Source: Caenorhabditis remanei (Eukaryota; Nematoda; Chromadorea; Rhabditida; Rhabditidae). From it: a stretch of DNA of 64,000 nucleotides. The stretch spans positions 3,658,001 through 3,722,000 of the forward strand of contig NC_071333.1 of the NCBI RefSeq assembly GCF_010183535.1, read 5' to 3'. Under the pieces are notes generated by a model. It saw only the letters and a list, made by a program, of their open reading frames with translations. It did not search any database and was not told the origin of the DNA. Below are positions 43,956 to 56,586 of the stretch, one piece after another. How positions within the stretch are numbered: position 1 is the first letter of the stretch; every line of letters begins with the position of its first letter. Position numbers and translations under genes: made by a program.

Positions 43956-44958
43956 ATGCCACATGGCAGAATTATTGAAAACAAGTACCTACTCGGTGAC
44001 AAAATAAACACTGGAAGCTTCGCGACCGTGTTTCAGATCAAGACGATCGGTGAGAAAGAGTTCACGAAGGTCGTGAAGATTGCAAGATCAACTGAAACCA
44101 ATGAAAAGTATAATAATGAAGTCCTCATTCTGAAATGTTGTCTCGGTGAAAACTGCTTCCCACAAATTTTTGATCATTATTCGATAAAAAATTTTAAGTA
44201 TATCGGTGAGTTCAAATTACTATTGCAACTCTGTAGAAACTAACTTTTTTTCAGTCATGAGTGACTCAGGAGAAGCTGTTGCTGATATCCTGAGTAGAAA
44301 CCCGAGAAAGATGTTCAGAAACTCGAATGTTCTTCGCCTGACGACTTCTATTTTCCGAGCTCTCGATATTCTTCACCGACTTGGTTTCTATCATCGTGAC
44401 ATTCAGGGATACAATTTGATGATGAAATTGACGAATGGAGTGAGTTCTTGACGTTAGAGTTCAATTAAATCAGTTTATACACTTTTCAGCATCTCGTCTT
44501 TAATTTGATTGATTTCGGAAATAGTGCAACTAAAAAGTCTTGCCTAAAATGTCACTATAACTCGACGAACACTTCTCTGAATGTCATGAAAACTAAGGTT
44601 TATGGACCAATTGATGATTACATTAGCACAGTCTATTACATGAATGTAGTTGCCGGATTTCAGCCATTCGATACAAGACACCAGACGATGATTGAGGCGA
44701 AAGAGAAATACGTAAGTTTTTTTCTGAATATAGTAGTTTATACTCATAATACATTTTCAGCATCTCGACCCATGTTCCCTATATGATCCAAAACAACAAT
44801 GGATGGGACATGTGTTGTCGCGGCTTGTCAAGATTCAGAAGGATCAATCCAAGGACCACAAATCAGTTCGGATGATTCTGGATTCCGCCATTCCTGATTG
44901 TCATCCAACTTCACCAATCGTGTTCAAGATCATCGAGAAGAAAGTAGTTATTGAGTAA
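43956..44958 (+). CDS. CK1-like kinase, copy C
   Basis: Same four-exon structure and catalytic residues as copy A, with KNFKYI for KKFKYI and ATKKSC for ATEKSC. Its flanks are the most divergent of the four: about 30 bp upstream of the gene (GAATTTGTTGATCTTATAAC) and about 120 bp downstream (45050-45205) differ from A, B and D. The coding frame is open. Confidence 0.7.
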
Positions 44959-45221
44959 AGAAGAACAAGTGTAGAGACCTCCCTATCCGTATTGTATAAT
45001 TGAGTGTGATTTGAATAAAGAGCAAAGCTCCAGAATTAAAAATATTTCATTTGACTTGAAATTTGTGCATACCCAGAAAAACGGCATACATCAATAGAAT
45101 TCAGTTCAAAACTAACGTTTATGAACAAAAAATGAGCACCGAATTACCTACAAAAATATGAAAATTTTCTGGCATAGGCAACAAAATCGAAATTTTCGAC
45201 AAAGTCCAAGCTGCATCAGTA

Positions 45222-45745
45222 ATGACTCGAAATAGCATGTTCACTGACGCACTGCATCTACCAGTAAAATGCCTAGACGTATATTTTTGGGATTGGTATC
45301 TGTGGAAGCATACAATGGCTCTCAAAAAAACGTCTCCGTTCAATTTCAAACCATATGGCTTGAAAAATGTTCATAATGATTATTGTGGAAAGACAGTACC
45401 CGGAAGACCTTTGGAATTGGGTTTTGAAAACAAAAAGTTTATAGAGGCGTTTATTCAAATGCAAGAAGCAATCGGCCACTCACGTAACAATTCTACCTGC
45501 AGTTCAATCAGTACTCAAATGTTCAAGGAAAAGGGTTTCACATTTTTTATGGCTTTCAGTTGAGCCCTGTTGCTCTGGATAACTCTCTATTCGAAATGGT
45601 TGTGCAAACCAATGTCAGTATTCGTCTCGACTTTATAGAAAAAACACCAGAAAATAGTCTATATTGTGTTGTTGCTGCCGAGTTTGATGCCTTGATGGGT
45701 TTGGACACGCTGCGTAACGCTATACTTGACGCCACTGCACATTAA
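45222..45745 (+). pseudogene. Maverick capsid C-terminal fragment, copy C
   Basis: As copy A from MTRNSMFTDALHLP onwards, with the same T6 frameshift. The preceding 120 bp are unique to this copy and extend the non-ATG frame slightly differently (FDKVQAAS), so they may be the older sequence that the other copies have lost. Confidence 0.65.
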
Positions 45746-46882
45746 CAACTCCACCCTACTTTTTCAGTCCTGTTCTTTCTAATTTCCGTTTTTTTTGCAA
45801 ATTGTAATAGTTTGAACCGAGAATAATGTCTCGAGATTGTAATTAATCAGTGTTTTTTGAAAGTGTAATAATCAAGAAAATTAAAAATGTGAAGCCTATA
45901 TTTGTTTTTGATGCACAAAGCTGCTAGGGGGCAAAGATAATTAATCAAGCTGCCGCCCTCAACGTCATTATAAATCCATCTTCATGGAACCATTCCTATG
46001 AAAATAGAGGCGCCCAACGCACTCAGAAGCGCAGAGAAAAAGCAGCTTTTTGAGGACGGTGGTAATTAATCAAGCTGGCGCTTGTTAATAAAACCGGTTT
46101 CGTCAAATGCGTTTTGGTTTTTCTGTCTAACTGTCTGCGTCTCTATTGCATGGCCACTTCTCTTGCTTTTTACTCTCGTGTCACTGCGTCTCTATTGGCG
46201 GCCACTGCTCTCTTCATCTTTTGTCTGCGTCTCCGCAGGTGCCCGCTGCTCTCGTCGAATTTGATGGGCTCTTTTCTTCTTGTGGGTTAAAAAGTCTGAA
46301 AATGGTGGGTGATTTTTTGAGGAAGGGATTTTTTCTTATTCCTGTTAAGAGGGGGCAAATTCTAATTTGGTCATTTTACCATTTTTTGGAGAAAAATGCC
46401 CGTGTCGTCTGACTGGCTGGGTTTCTCTGTCTGACTTCTTGGGGGGGGGGGGGGGTATTATTCTTATTCATATCTACTGTGAATGGAGCAGCGCCAAGAG
46501 CACGTGGAGGATTTCGTGGAGGACGGGGGCGTTTCAACCCGTATTGATAAAATCTTATTTTTCTGTTTTCTTGCTATTCTTTAAGTTTCCCATTTTTTGT
46601 TTTTTTGTCACTTGTTTGTCTTTAAGAAAAAAAACTAAATCACAGAGCGAATTAGTCGAGGACTGTCTGAAATGTCGTAGTGAGTATTAGCCCGACATAT
46701 TTCAGAACACGCGCGACTAGTCAGTTTTAAGTTAAAATAAGCGGGTACTGACATGTGCCACCGCCGCTTTACTGCTGTCTTGGAGACTATCAGAGCCAAA
46801 CTTCAAACTGGCGCGTTTCTAGTGAGAACTAACTGGTAATAATGCTCATAAATCTTTATTCCAATCATCAAGTCAGAATCAA

Positions 46883-47196
46883 TCAAATTTGACGGAAAAC
46901 ACACTTTCCCATGACACACTCATAAGGCTTCTCACAACCATGAGCATAACAGCCGTCGACGGTTGATCCATCAAGTCCAGTCGACGGTCCAGGGATAGGG
47001 TAACATCTTCCATGGATGCATTTTGACGAGAATCCACATGGCCGCCTGATGTCAGTGCAGTTGATGAGTCGCGAGTTGCCGGCCCAGGCGGAGACGGTGG
47101 AGATGGTGAGGAGCACGATGAGAAGGATCTGAAACAAGAATTATAAGATTATAATGCAAATGCGCTCCACCCTGAACTCACCATGAAAATCTTCAT
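46883..47196 (-). CDS. Secreted eight-cysteine peptide, copy 2
   Basis: Exon 1, 47196-47182, and exon 2, 47128-46883, are inverted relative to copy 1. The product differs at one mature residue (CTDIRRPC for CTAIRRPC). Signal peptide, cysteines, TATA region and AATAAA are all kept. Confidence 0.7.
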
Positions 47197-48487
47197 TATC
47201 AAACGAATATCAGGAAGTTCTCTAGAGAGAAAACTGTCGAATGATGATACTTTCCACTGACAGGGGTTGATATTTATAGGCCGTTTTCCTCTTATTTTTT
47301 CTGATTTTTCCCATACGCCCCTCTGGTAATGGGGAATCATAAAATATGGAAAGAGCGAATACTACGGACGATAAAATCGGAGGGTCGCATGAGAATTCGG
47401 AGAGGAAAATAAGAAGGAAATCGGGCTCTGTTCGACAATAGCGGGACAATGGAGAACAAGCGGGACAATCCCCGAACAAGCGGGACAATCACCGATTGAA
47501 CGGGAAGATTTTATCAATACGGGTTGAAACGCCCCCGTCCTCCACGAAATCCTCCACGTGCTCTTGGCGCTGCTCCATTCACAGTAGATATGAATAAGAA
47601 TAATACCCCCCCCCCAAGAAGTCAGACAGAGAAACCCAGCCAGTCAGACGACACGGGCATTTTTCTCCAAAAAATGGTAAAATGACCAAATTAGAATTTG
47701 CCCCTCTTAACAGGAATAAGAAAAAATCCCTTCCTCAAAAAATCACCCACCATTTTCAGACTTTTTAACCCACAAGAAGAAAAGAGCCCATCAAATTCGA
47801 CGAGAGCAGCGGGCACCTGCGGAGACGCAGACAAAAGATGAAGAGAGCAGTGGCCGCCAATAGAGACGCAGTGACACGAGAGTAAAAAGCAAGAGAAGTG
47901 GCCATGCAATAGAGACGCAGACAGTTAGACAGAAAAACCAAAACGCATTTGACGAAACCGGTTTTATTAACAAGCGCCAGCTTGATTAATTACCACCGTC
48001 CTCAAAAAGCTGCTTTTTCTCTGCGCTTCTGAGTGCGTTGGGCGCCTCTATTTTCATAGGAATGGTTCCATGAAGATGGATTTATAATGACGTTGAGGGC
48101 GGCAGCTTGATTAATTACATTTGCCCCCTAGCAGCTTTGTGCATCAAAAACAAATATAGGCTTCACATTTTTAAATTTCTTGATTATTACACTTTCAAAA
48201 AACACTGATTAATTACAATCTCGAGACATTATTCTCGGTTCAAACTATTACAATTTGCAAAAAAAACGGAAATTAGAAAGAACAGGACTGAAAAAGTAGG
48301 GTGGAGTTGTTAATGTGCAGTGGCGTCAAGTATAGCGTTACGCAGCGTGTCCAAACCCATCAAGGCATCAAACTCGGCAGCAACAACACAATATAGACTA
48401 TTTTCTGGTGTTTTTTCTTTAAAGTCGAGACGAATACTGACATTGGTTTGCACAACCATTTCGAATAGAGAGTTATCCAGAGCAACA

Positions 48488-49828
48488 TTTTTTTTTTTCG
48501 ATTTTCGGAAAGCATTTGACAAGGTAAACCACACTCTCTTACTCAAGAAACTTTACAGTTTTGGTATCCCCACCCAATACGTTTCCTGGTTCAAATCTTT
48601 CCTGAAGGATCGTACTTTCTCCGTCATGGTTAATGGTTCTTTGAATAGTAAAGTTTCCCCCATACCCTCTGGAGTTCCACAAGGTACAGTAGCCGGCCCT
48701 CTCCTCTTTCTAGTTTTTATAAACGATCTCCTGCTTTCTCTTCCTCCCAGCTTACACTTTGCAGCTTTTGCGGATGATATCAAGCTCTACTCTCACGACC
48801 CTATTCTTTTGCAAACCGGTATCGATACTGTATCCAAATGGGCCTCCTCCAACTCTCTCCCTCTTGCTCATACTAAAACTACTCTTCTACGGCTCGGTTC
48901 CAAAAACCCGGGTCATCTTTATAACATAGACTCCATCCCCATCACCGAATCTTCAGCAGTACGGGATTTAGGATTGTTAACAGATTCACACTTGAAATTT
49001 GATAGCCATATCGCCAAATCTTCTTCATTAGCTATCCTACGCTGCAGCCAACTACTCAAGTCATTTCGATCTCGATCCCTTCCTCTGTACAAACACTTAT
49101 TCAACACCTATGTCCTTCCAGTTCTTGAATATTGCTCTTCTGTTTACTCTCCGTCTCCCTCTAGCATCCTCTCTCATAAACTTGAAAACCCTCTTCGTTC
49201 GTTTACCAGAAAAGTTCTTCAGAGGTGTAACATACACTATACCTCCTATCTAAATCGTCTCGAGATTCTTGACTTATACTCCCTCCGTCACCGTCGTCTC
49301 AAATCACAATTAATTCCACTTTATAAAATCATTTGCGGCGCTACTTTTTTCCCTGAAATCCAGGCATATGTCAGACTGTCCAACTCTAACAGACGCCCCA
49401 TGACACTCATTTGTATTAGGCCCCAAGTTAATGACTTTTTCTCTTCCACAGTCCCCATCTGGAATTCCATCACATCTGATTGCCCCGAATTTCTCCCACC
49501 CGGTAAATTCATCTCCCTTCTTGAACAATCCATTAAGCGGTTATAATTATGAGCTTTTTCACCTCCAATATGTTATATCGCCCCCCACTCGCCCCATTCC
49601 ATTTTAACTGTCAGTCATATTAATTTATTCTTTTTGAAATTCTCACCACCAATACATCCACAATATTCGGTTTTAAATTTATCTTTCCCCAACCCTATCT
49701 TGCCATTATGATCCTCTATTTATACATTGTTCCCCCACCCCTACCTGGTCTTTCGCCTCGTGAGGGGCTTGATCAGGTCTCAAGTGTTAACTACTGATTT
49801 TTTTCTTTGTGTCAATAAATTAAATTTA
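48488..49828 (+). mobile_element. 5'-truncated CR1/jockey-type LINE in capsid copy D
   Basis: A 1341-bp insertion, flanked by AACA on both sides as a possible short target duplication. The uninterrupted target (GAGCAACAGGGCTC) is seen in copy B. It starts with a T run and ends with AATAAATTAAATTTAA, as expected of a non-LTR element with a simple 3' tail. Confidence 0.75.
48490..49546 (+). CDS. LINE reverse transcriptase, C-terminal 350 aa
   Basis: Open to TAA at 49546. Motifs in order: DFRKAFDKVNH (RT block 3), SGVPQGTVAGPLLFLVFIND (block 4) and FAADFADD-like AAFADDIKLY, with the catalytic FADD. Next come the thumb (VRDLGLLTDSHLKFDSHI) and a C-terminal part with SFTRKVLQRC. The N-terminal endonuclease and first RT blocks are absent. 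The open frame extends 170 bases upstream into antisense capsid sequence from an ATG at 48320, giving a fortuitous chimera. It is not expected to transpose by itself. Confidence 0.75.
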
Positions 49829-50338
49829 AACAGGGCTCAACTGAAAGCCATAAAAAATGTGAAACCCTTTTCCTTGAACATTTGAGTACTGATTGAACTG
49901 CAGGTAGAATTGTTACGTGAGTGGCCGATTGCTTCTTGCATTTGAATGAACGCCTCTATAAACTTTTTGTTTTCAAAACCCAATTCCAAAGGTCTTCCGG
50001 GTACTGTCTTTCCACAATAATCATTATGAACATTTTTCAAGCCATATGGTTTGAAATTGAACGGAGACGTTTTTTTGAGAGCCATTGTATGCTTCCGCAG
50101 ATACCAATCCCAAAAATATACGTCTAGGCATTTTACTGGTAGATGCAGTGCGTCAGTGAACATGCTATTTCGAGTCATTACTGATGCAGTTTGGAATTTC
50201 AATTTTTTGCCTATGGTATTTTCCTGTTTTTATAAGACTTTGTTAAATGAAATATTTTTTATTCTGGAGCTTTGCTCTTTATTCAAATCACACTCAATTA
50301 TACAATACGGATAGGGAGGTCTCTACACTTGTTCTTCT

Positions 50339-51342
50339 TTACTCAATAACTACTTTCTTCTCGATGATCTTGAACACGATTGGTGAAGTTGGATGACAAT
50401 TAGGAATGGCGGAATCCAGAATCATCCGAACTGATTTGTGGTCCTTGGATTGATCCTTCTGAATCTTGACAAGCCGCGACAACACATGTCCCATCCATTG
50501 TTGTTTTGGATCATATAGGGAACATGGGTCGAGATGCTGAAAATGTATTATGAGTATAAACTACTATATTCAGAAAAAAAACTTACGTATTTCTCTTTCG
50601 CCTCAATCATCGTCTGGTGTCTTGTATCGAATGGCTGAAATCCGGCAACTACATTCATGTAATAGACTGTGCTAATGTAATCATCAATTGGTCCATAAAC
50701 CTTAGTTTTCATGACATTCAGAGAAGTGTTCGTTGAGTTATAGTGACATTTTAGGCAAGACTTTTCAGTTGCACTATTTCCGAAATCAATCAAATTAAAG
50801 ACGAGATGCTGAAAAGTGTATAAACTGATTTAATTGAACTCTAACGTCAAGAACTCACTCCATTCGTCAATTTCATCATCAAATTATATCCCTGAATGTC
50901 ACGATGATAGAAACCAAGTCGGTGAAGAATATCGAGAGCTCGGAAAATAGAAGAAGTCAGGCGAAGAACATTCGAGTTTCTGAACATCTTTCTCGGGTTT
51001 CTACTCAGGATATCAGCAACAGCTTCTCCTGAGTCACTCATGACTGAAAAAAAGTTAGTTTCTACAGAGTTGCAATAGTAATTTGAACTCACCGATATAC
51101 TTGAATTTTTTTATCGAATAATGATCAAAGATTTGTGGGAAGCAGTTTTCACCGAGACAACATTTCAGAATGAGAACTTCATTATTATACTTTTCATTGG
51201 TTTCAGTTGATCTTGCAATCTTCACGACCTTCGTGAACTCTTTCTCACCGATCGTCTTGATCTGAAACACGGTCGCGAAGCTTCCAGTGTTTATTTTGTC
51301 ACCGAGTAGGTACTTGTTTTCAATAATTCTGCCATGTGGCAT
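50339..51342 (-). CDS. CK1-like kinase, copy D
   Basis: Inverted copy of the 34.3-kb gene; the visible protein segments are identical to copy A. Only silent or intronic changes were noticed. The LINE lies in its downstream neighbour and does not affect the kinase. Confidence 0.7.
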
Positions 51343-52189
51343 ATCGATCGACTCCCTGGAAATTAATTAAAATTTAAAAAAATTGAATTCTGTGAAAAAT
51401 ACCCATTTTTCGCGATTGAAGACATCTAGCCAACCTAGTTATAAGAACAACAGTTTTATTATATTAAACAGCAAATTAGTTACTCTATCTATTACGGTTT
51501 AAAAAAATTTGAAACCGCTTACGATAAAGCTTATTTTGGGATTGGTGCCCGCCATGAAATTTCACTACCAACTAGACCTTTTGGGAGCGCATTTGTGGCG
51601 GTTATCTAGAGTTATATCAAAAAAAAGTATGTTTACTGAATAGCCCTATCCTTAAGCTACCAAAGCCACTTTTTGAAATTTCTAAAATCTCACATCGACA
51701 TACATTTTTCATGCATCAAAAAACGCAACTTTTCTGAATTTTTGCAATATGACCTCTTTTGCGAACTGTTTCATGCCTCAATAACCCACTTTTTCAAAAA
51801 CCTAATGTTAGATTTTAATAGCCAAAGACTTTTCCTACAGATTCCAGCAACCCGCGCGTTGCTACCTAACCTAGATGTCTCAAAAAATCGCTCCAAAATC
51901 TCTAAAAATACTTACATTTTTTAGTTAGCAGTGGACGGTGGCGGACGTATGGCCGGTGGGAAGACAACGAGCAAAGATGGGCAAGAGGACCAAGGAGCGA
52001 GCACCAAGTGGCCGACGGCAGAAGCTGGGAATGATTGAATTTTCGAAAAATGACCCGGGATGGGAGGGGGGGAGGTGACCCGGTCATCGGGGGGTCGGGT
52101 CATCGGGGGGTCGGGTCACCGGGGGGTCGGTCACAGTCATGGCATCAAGTTCATTGGGCATGATCCTTGTAGGGTCCCCTTGTAGGTCC

Positions 52190-52412
52190 TAATTAGGTCA
52201 TGACCCAAATTAATTAGGTCATGACCCAAATTAATTAGTTCATGACCCAAATCCTCAAATTAGGTCATGACCCAAATCCTCAAATTAGGACATGACCCAA
52301 ATTAATTAGGTCATGACCCAAATCCTCAAATTAGGACATGACCCAAATTAATTAGGTCATGACCCAAATCCTCAAATTAGGACATGACCCAAATTGATTA
52401 GGTCATGACCTT
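52190..52412 (-). repeat. GGTCATGACC satellite, array D (about 10 units)
   Basis: The shortest array, with several GGACATGACC variants. It counterpairs with array A (about 25 units), so array length changed after the arms formed. Confidence 0.8.
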
Positions 52413-52838
52413 TCAAAAGGGAAGTTGGAAGAAAGAAGAAGGAAGTAAATTTTTGAAAAAGGAAGTCGGAAGAAAGAAGGCGGAAGTTAATTTTGAAAAT
52501 GACAAATTTGAGGAAATAGTTCTCCCGTCATCACTGAAAACGAACTTTGGCGTTGTTTTCATAGTAATTTCATCAAAAACCACCAAAATTCCACCGATAT
52601 TCCGTCGAAAATGAAACACTTTGTGAAAATTTTACACACAGAATTCGGAAGTGGCAAAAAAATTTCGAGGGAACGCCGGAAGCGGGAAGTCGGAAGTGAA
52701 TTTTCTATACAGGAAGTTGGAAGAAGGAAGAAGGAAGTAAAATTTTCAAAGCGGAAGTGGGAAGAGGGAAGAAGGAAGTGAAAAAAAGCCCGGAAGAAGA
52801 AAGAAGGAAGTCGAAGGAAGGAATTCCGCACAGCTATG
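52413..52838 (+). mobile_element. hAT-MITE-related GA-rich block (palindrome copy D)
   Basis: Mirror of 32462-32884; it keeps the end TTCCGCACAGCT followed by satellite-type sequence (ATGACCCAAATCCTC), so the MITE seems to have inserted into the satellite. Confidence 0.6.
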
Positions 52839-54680
52839 ACCCAAATCCTCAAATTAGGTCATGAACCAAATCTTAATTGCTAATTAGGTTAGGGACTATT
52901 TTTAATTAGATCACAGCCTTATTGCTAATTAGTCAAGCTGATTTTCAAATTAAGTCAAAACCTATTTGCTAATTAAAGAAGTTGAAGCAGACAATTTTTT
53001 TTTTTGCAATCTGAACTTTCCAGATATCTCAATAATATCTTTTTGAACAGCAAATTAGTTACTCTATCTATTACGGTTAAAAAAATTGAAAATGCTTACG
53101 ATAAAGCTTATTTTGGGATTGGTGCCCGCCATGAAATTTCACTACCAACTAGACCTTTTGGGAGCGCATTTGTGGCGGATTACATAACGGTGAGCGACAC
53201 AATATTTTTTAACTACATAGTATTAAATAATTTTTAGAAAAATATATTGTAACCAGGGAAGCATCTTGATTTCCAGTTTTTAGACATCTGAAAATCTAGA
53301 TTTTCACAATTTTAGTACCTAACATGGATTTTTGTTATTTGTCTTTCGCACAACAATAATCTAACAATTTAAGATTTACTCTTAATTTTCCGAGAATTAA
53401 ATGAAAACTTTTTATTCTCTTCGAAGATCAGAGGAATATTTTTTAGTTGAAAAAATTAAGTTCCTTTCATTTTGCGAATGATTTCGATCAACATTAATCG
53501 TTTTTCCGGGGGAAAATGTAGCTATTTTTGCTATTTTCAGTCAAATTTTCATCAAATAATCAGCAAATTTTAGATACTGGAAGGAATTCGTAGAGTTGAT
53601 GCAGAGTCCGGTTACAAATTCAAAAAGTGAGCGGAGAAGGGAGAGAAGAGACGGTCCTTACGCAAATAGCATTTGTCTGAAAAAGTATTGATATTTGTTT
53701 CCAAGAGAAGCATTAGAAGAAACAGAGAAAAACAAGTGAAGTTTAGCAGGTTTTTTTTAGAAAAAGGTGAAGTTGAGCCTGGTGGCGAAATGTCTTGGAG
53801 CCAGATATCACACTCAGGGGCTTACAAGGGAAGTCTTTGAAGACGCCACTTTCAAATGACCTTTAAATTTGGTTATATGTATTTTCGGCCACAAGGAGTC
53901 CATTTCTGCAGTCGAAACTTTCTAAATGTCTCTGCGTACCGAGTTATGAGCTCTCAAAATTTTCATATAGACAAGCTCTTTCACATGGAATTCCTAACCT
54001 ACAATTATTATACGCAAGATATACTCGGTTCTGCAACGTACAAGCACAGGTAACGCTGGGGAACACAAATGGAACCGCGCGGTGGCGTATATGCGGCCGA
54101 TTCGGAATTCCATGTAAAAAAACTTGTGCATATGAAACGCTTGCGAACTCATATCCCGTCCCATTTTTGCATTTTAATTACGAAAATCTTAAAATTTTAC
54201 TTTCTTCACCAAAAATTCCCAGTTTGAACTTTTTCACCTGTGAAACTATATTTTCTATGTTTCCTGCCTTAAACTTTTCTGTCGTCGGGACGAATCGATT
54301 CCTCGTTTTATTCTGATTTTTCCCCTGTTATTTTTCTATTTTGAAGTCTCTACACAAAATTATATTGAAGTGTTTTGTGACGTCACCCTTGTTACCCGTC
54401 AGGATTGTTTCTCCTTGATTTGTTTATTTGTTGTTCCCGAAATAGATTTTGAATCCATAATCTTAATTCTCCAGAAAATTGACAGGAAGTAAAATGAGCC
54501 CTCAGAAGATTTTCAAAGCGGTGAAACACTAGCAGAATTTTTTTGTTGAAAAGTGAGCGCATCACCGTTTCGTCGGTCAATGGTTTGACTCCGAGTGCGT
54601 AAAAAGTTTATTATTTTTGTTTATTAGTCTTTTGGATGCGAATTTGAGGACGACTAAGTTGTTTAAATATTTAATTTACG

Positions 54681-56094
54681 TTAATCTTCGACGTGATCAT
54701 CTTCGACGAGATCATCAGATGGCAATGGTGAATTATTATTCTTGGTGGCTATTGACAATTCTTTGTTGAGTGTGGTTTGAATAGACGTCAAGATGCTCGG
54801 CTTCTTTGCAGTCGGCGGTTCCGGTGTTTTTACACGTTCAACTGGGGCGACTTTTGGAAATTTCTTGAAAACTAATGTTCTTGCTTCGTAGTTTTTCAAG
54901 TTCATTGCTCTTGTGTCCACTCGGATATCCACATGGTCGTCATCTATACGCAGCCACTCTTTCGCAGTTTTCATCCAAGCCATATAATGTCCTGACTCTT
55001 TGAACTCAGCAAATGAAATGAGTATCCATGATTCTCCATACATCTCCACTGTGTCTTTAGCAGGGAAATCGGAAAATTTGGCGCCAGCTGCTTTCTCGAT
55101 CATCAAGACGTGAAACGGTCCTTTTCTATTACCAGCCTTGAAGACATCTTTGTTTTTTTCCATGACAATGGTGGCATCCAGAAGTTTCAGAAAACGTCGC
55201 CTCGATTATTCTTCGGAAATCATGGTTCTCTTTGGTGAGAAATGCAGTGGTGTAATGATCCAATCCGTCCTCTTTGTCAAGTGCACAGTTATTGATGCAC
55301 CACGGAATCCTTTCAGTTGTGACGGAGAACTCCGGAAATTCTTCATCGATGTCGCGATTCATACTCTGCAATAAAGATTTTCTAAACTTAAAAAACTGTT
55401 ATGAAAAAAAACTCACTTCAACCAAGTCGTGCATATAATTGGCTTGATGTTCAGCAATGTGGTCGTTATTTCTGACTTGCTTGAAAATGATTGAAAGCTT
55501 CGACCTGAACAGAAACAATAAATAACTTTCATTCAAGCAGCTCAACTCACCCAAATCTGCTTCAAGTCTAATTCAGGCTGTTCGGTCGTTTCACTTCTTT
55601 ATTTCAATACTTCTTGGAAATGGTACCTCTTGAACATTCGGTTCGGTGGTTGCCTGCATGACGTGACAAAAACAGATTCGACGTCGACTGTTCGAATTAT
55701 TTCCGCGTCGCTGAAAGTGTCGTATCGACAATAGGGCCTTTCAAAAGATAATGGAAATCATTACTTTCAAGACTCCAAAAGCGGATTCCAATCTATTTGA
55801 GCGATGGTAATTTGTTGAGATTTCCAACAAGCCCCATGGCTTCACCATCCACGCACAGGCTCGCTTTTTTGCTGAAAAATAAGTTTAATTACTATTCTAC
55901 CTTTAGTTATTTAGGAACGTACACTTCTGCTTGTCTATCTACCGAATCAAAATCAGATTTCCTCACGACAACTGACAGTTTACTCGCTTCCCTGAAAGCT
56001 TCTTCACTCTCCTTTTTGACAGCTTTCACATCTAATGTGTTGTCTTTTCGGATGTTGTTAACTAAGATTTCAGGCACTTCCGTCGATTAGTCCG
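54681..56094 (-). pseudogene. USP-type deubiquitinase remnant, right-arm copy
   Basis: Mirror of 29199-30615. It keeps the His-box segment, the one-base offset between the two frames and the early in-frame stop. One tail difference is VEDDHVED for VEDDLVED. Since both copies share the lesions, they predate the palindrome. Confidence 0.5.
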
Positions 56095-56410
56095 TTCTGG
56101 AAAAAAAATTAGAGCATGTAATCCTCGCATCAGCCTTTTGCACTTTAATTTACCTAAATTGATGGAAACCGTTCATTTTGTTTTCAATAAAAACTAACAC
56201 GAATTCAACTAATATCTTTGAAAAATAGTTTTTAAAAAAAGAAGATTCAAAAAATTGTTTTTTTTCTGAAAACCTTAATATCTTGCAAATTAGGTCAAGT
56301 CACCGGAAAAGCTCTTGGGTTGGTCTTTTTTTGCAGAATCTATCGAATAAGCTAATAAATTAACATTTTTTGGGGAGCCAGTCAGAGTACATTCCATGAA
56401 AGATGTACAC

Positions 56411-56586
56411 AGATCTACAGTTAACTCACCTTTCACACAACAATCTTCGGTTGTTAAGAATAAGTCAATAATTAGTTGGGGAAGGGTATTAGAATTCTAG
56501 AAGAATCAAAAGGGGACCAGCCACCCAGTAGGCAGTCTAGAAGGCAGAATAAGAATAGATGGTCGAGGATTCTAAGAGCACATTCA
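56411..56586. promoter_or_regulatory. Fold-back 5'-exon element P4, outer half, split by an insertion
   Basis: Mirror of the right half of P3: outward donor (minus strand) near 56430, first exon, GGACCAGCCACCCAGTAGGC. The other half resumes at 58551 and runs to about 58812 with its own rightward donor near 58795. The 1.96-kb element between them separates the two promoters. Confidence 0.6.

Larger units (their letters stand above)
48310..50202 (-). pseudogene. Maverick capsid C-terminal fragment, copy D, split by a LINE
   Basis: The two parts 48310-48487 and 49829-50202 match copy B. The LINE fragment sits a few codons after the shared T6 frameshift, within the SPVALDN segment. Confidence 0.7.
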
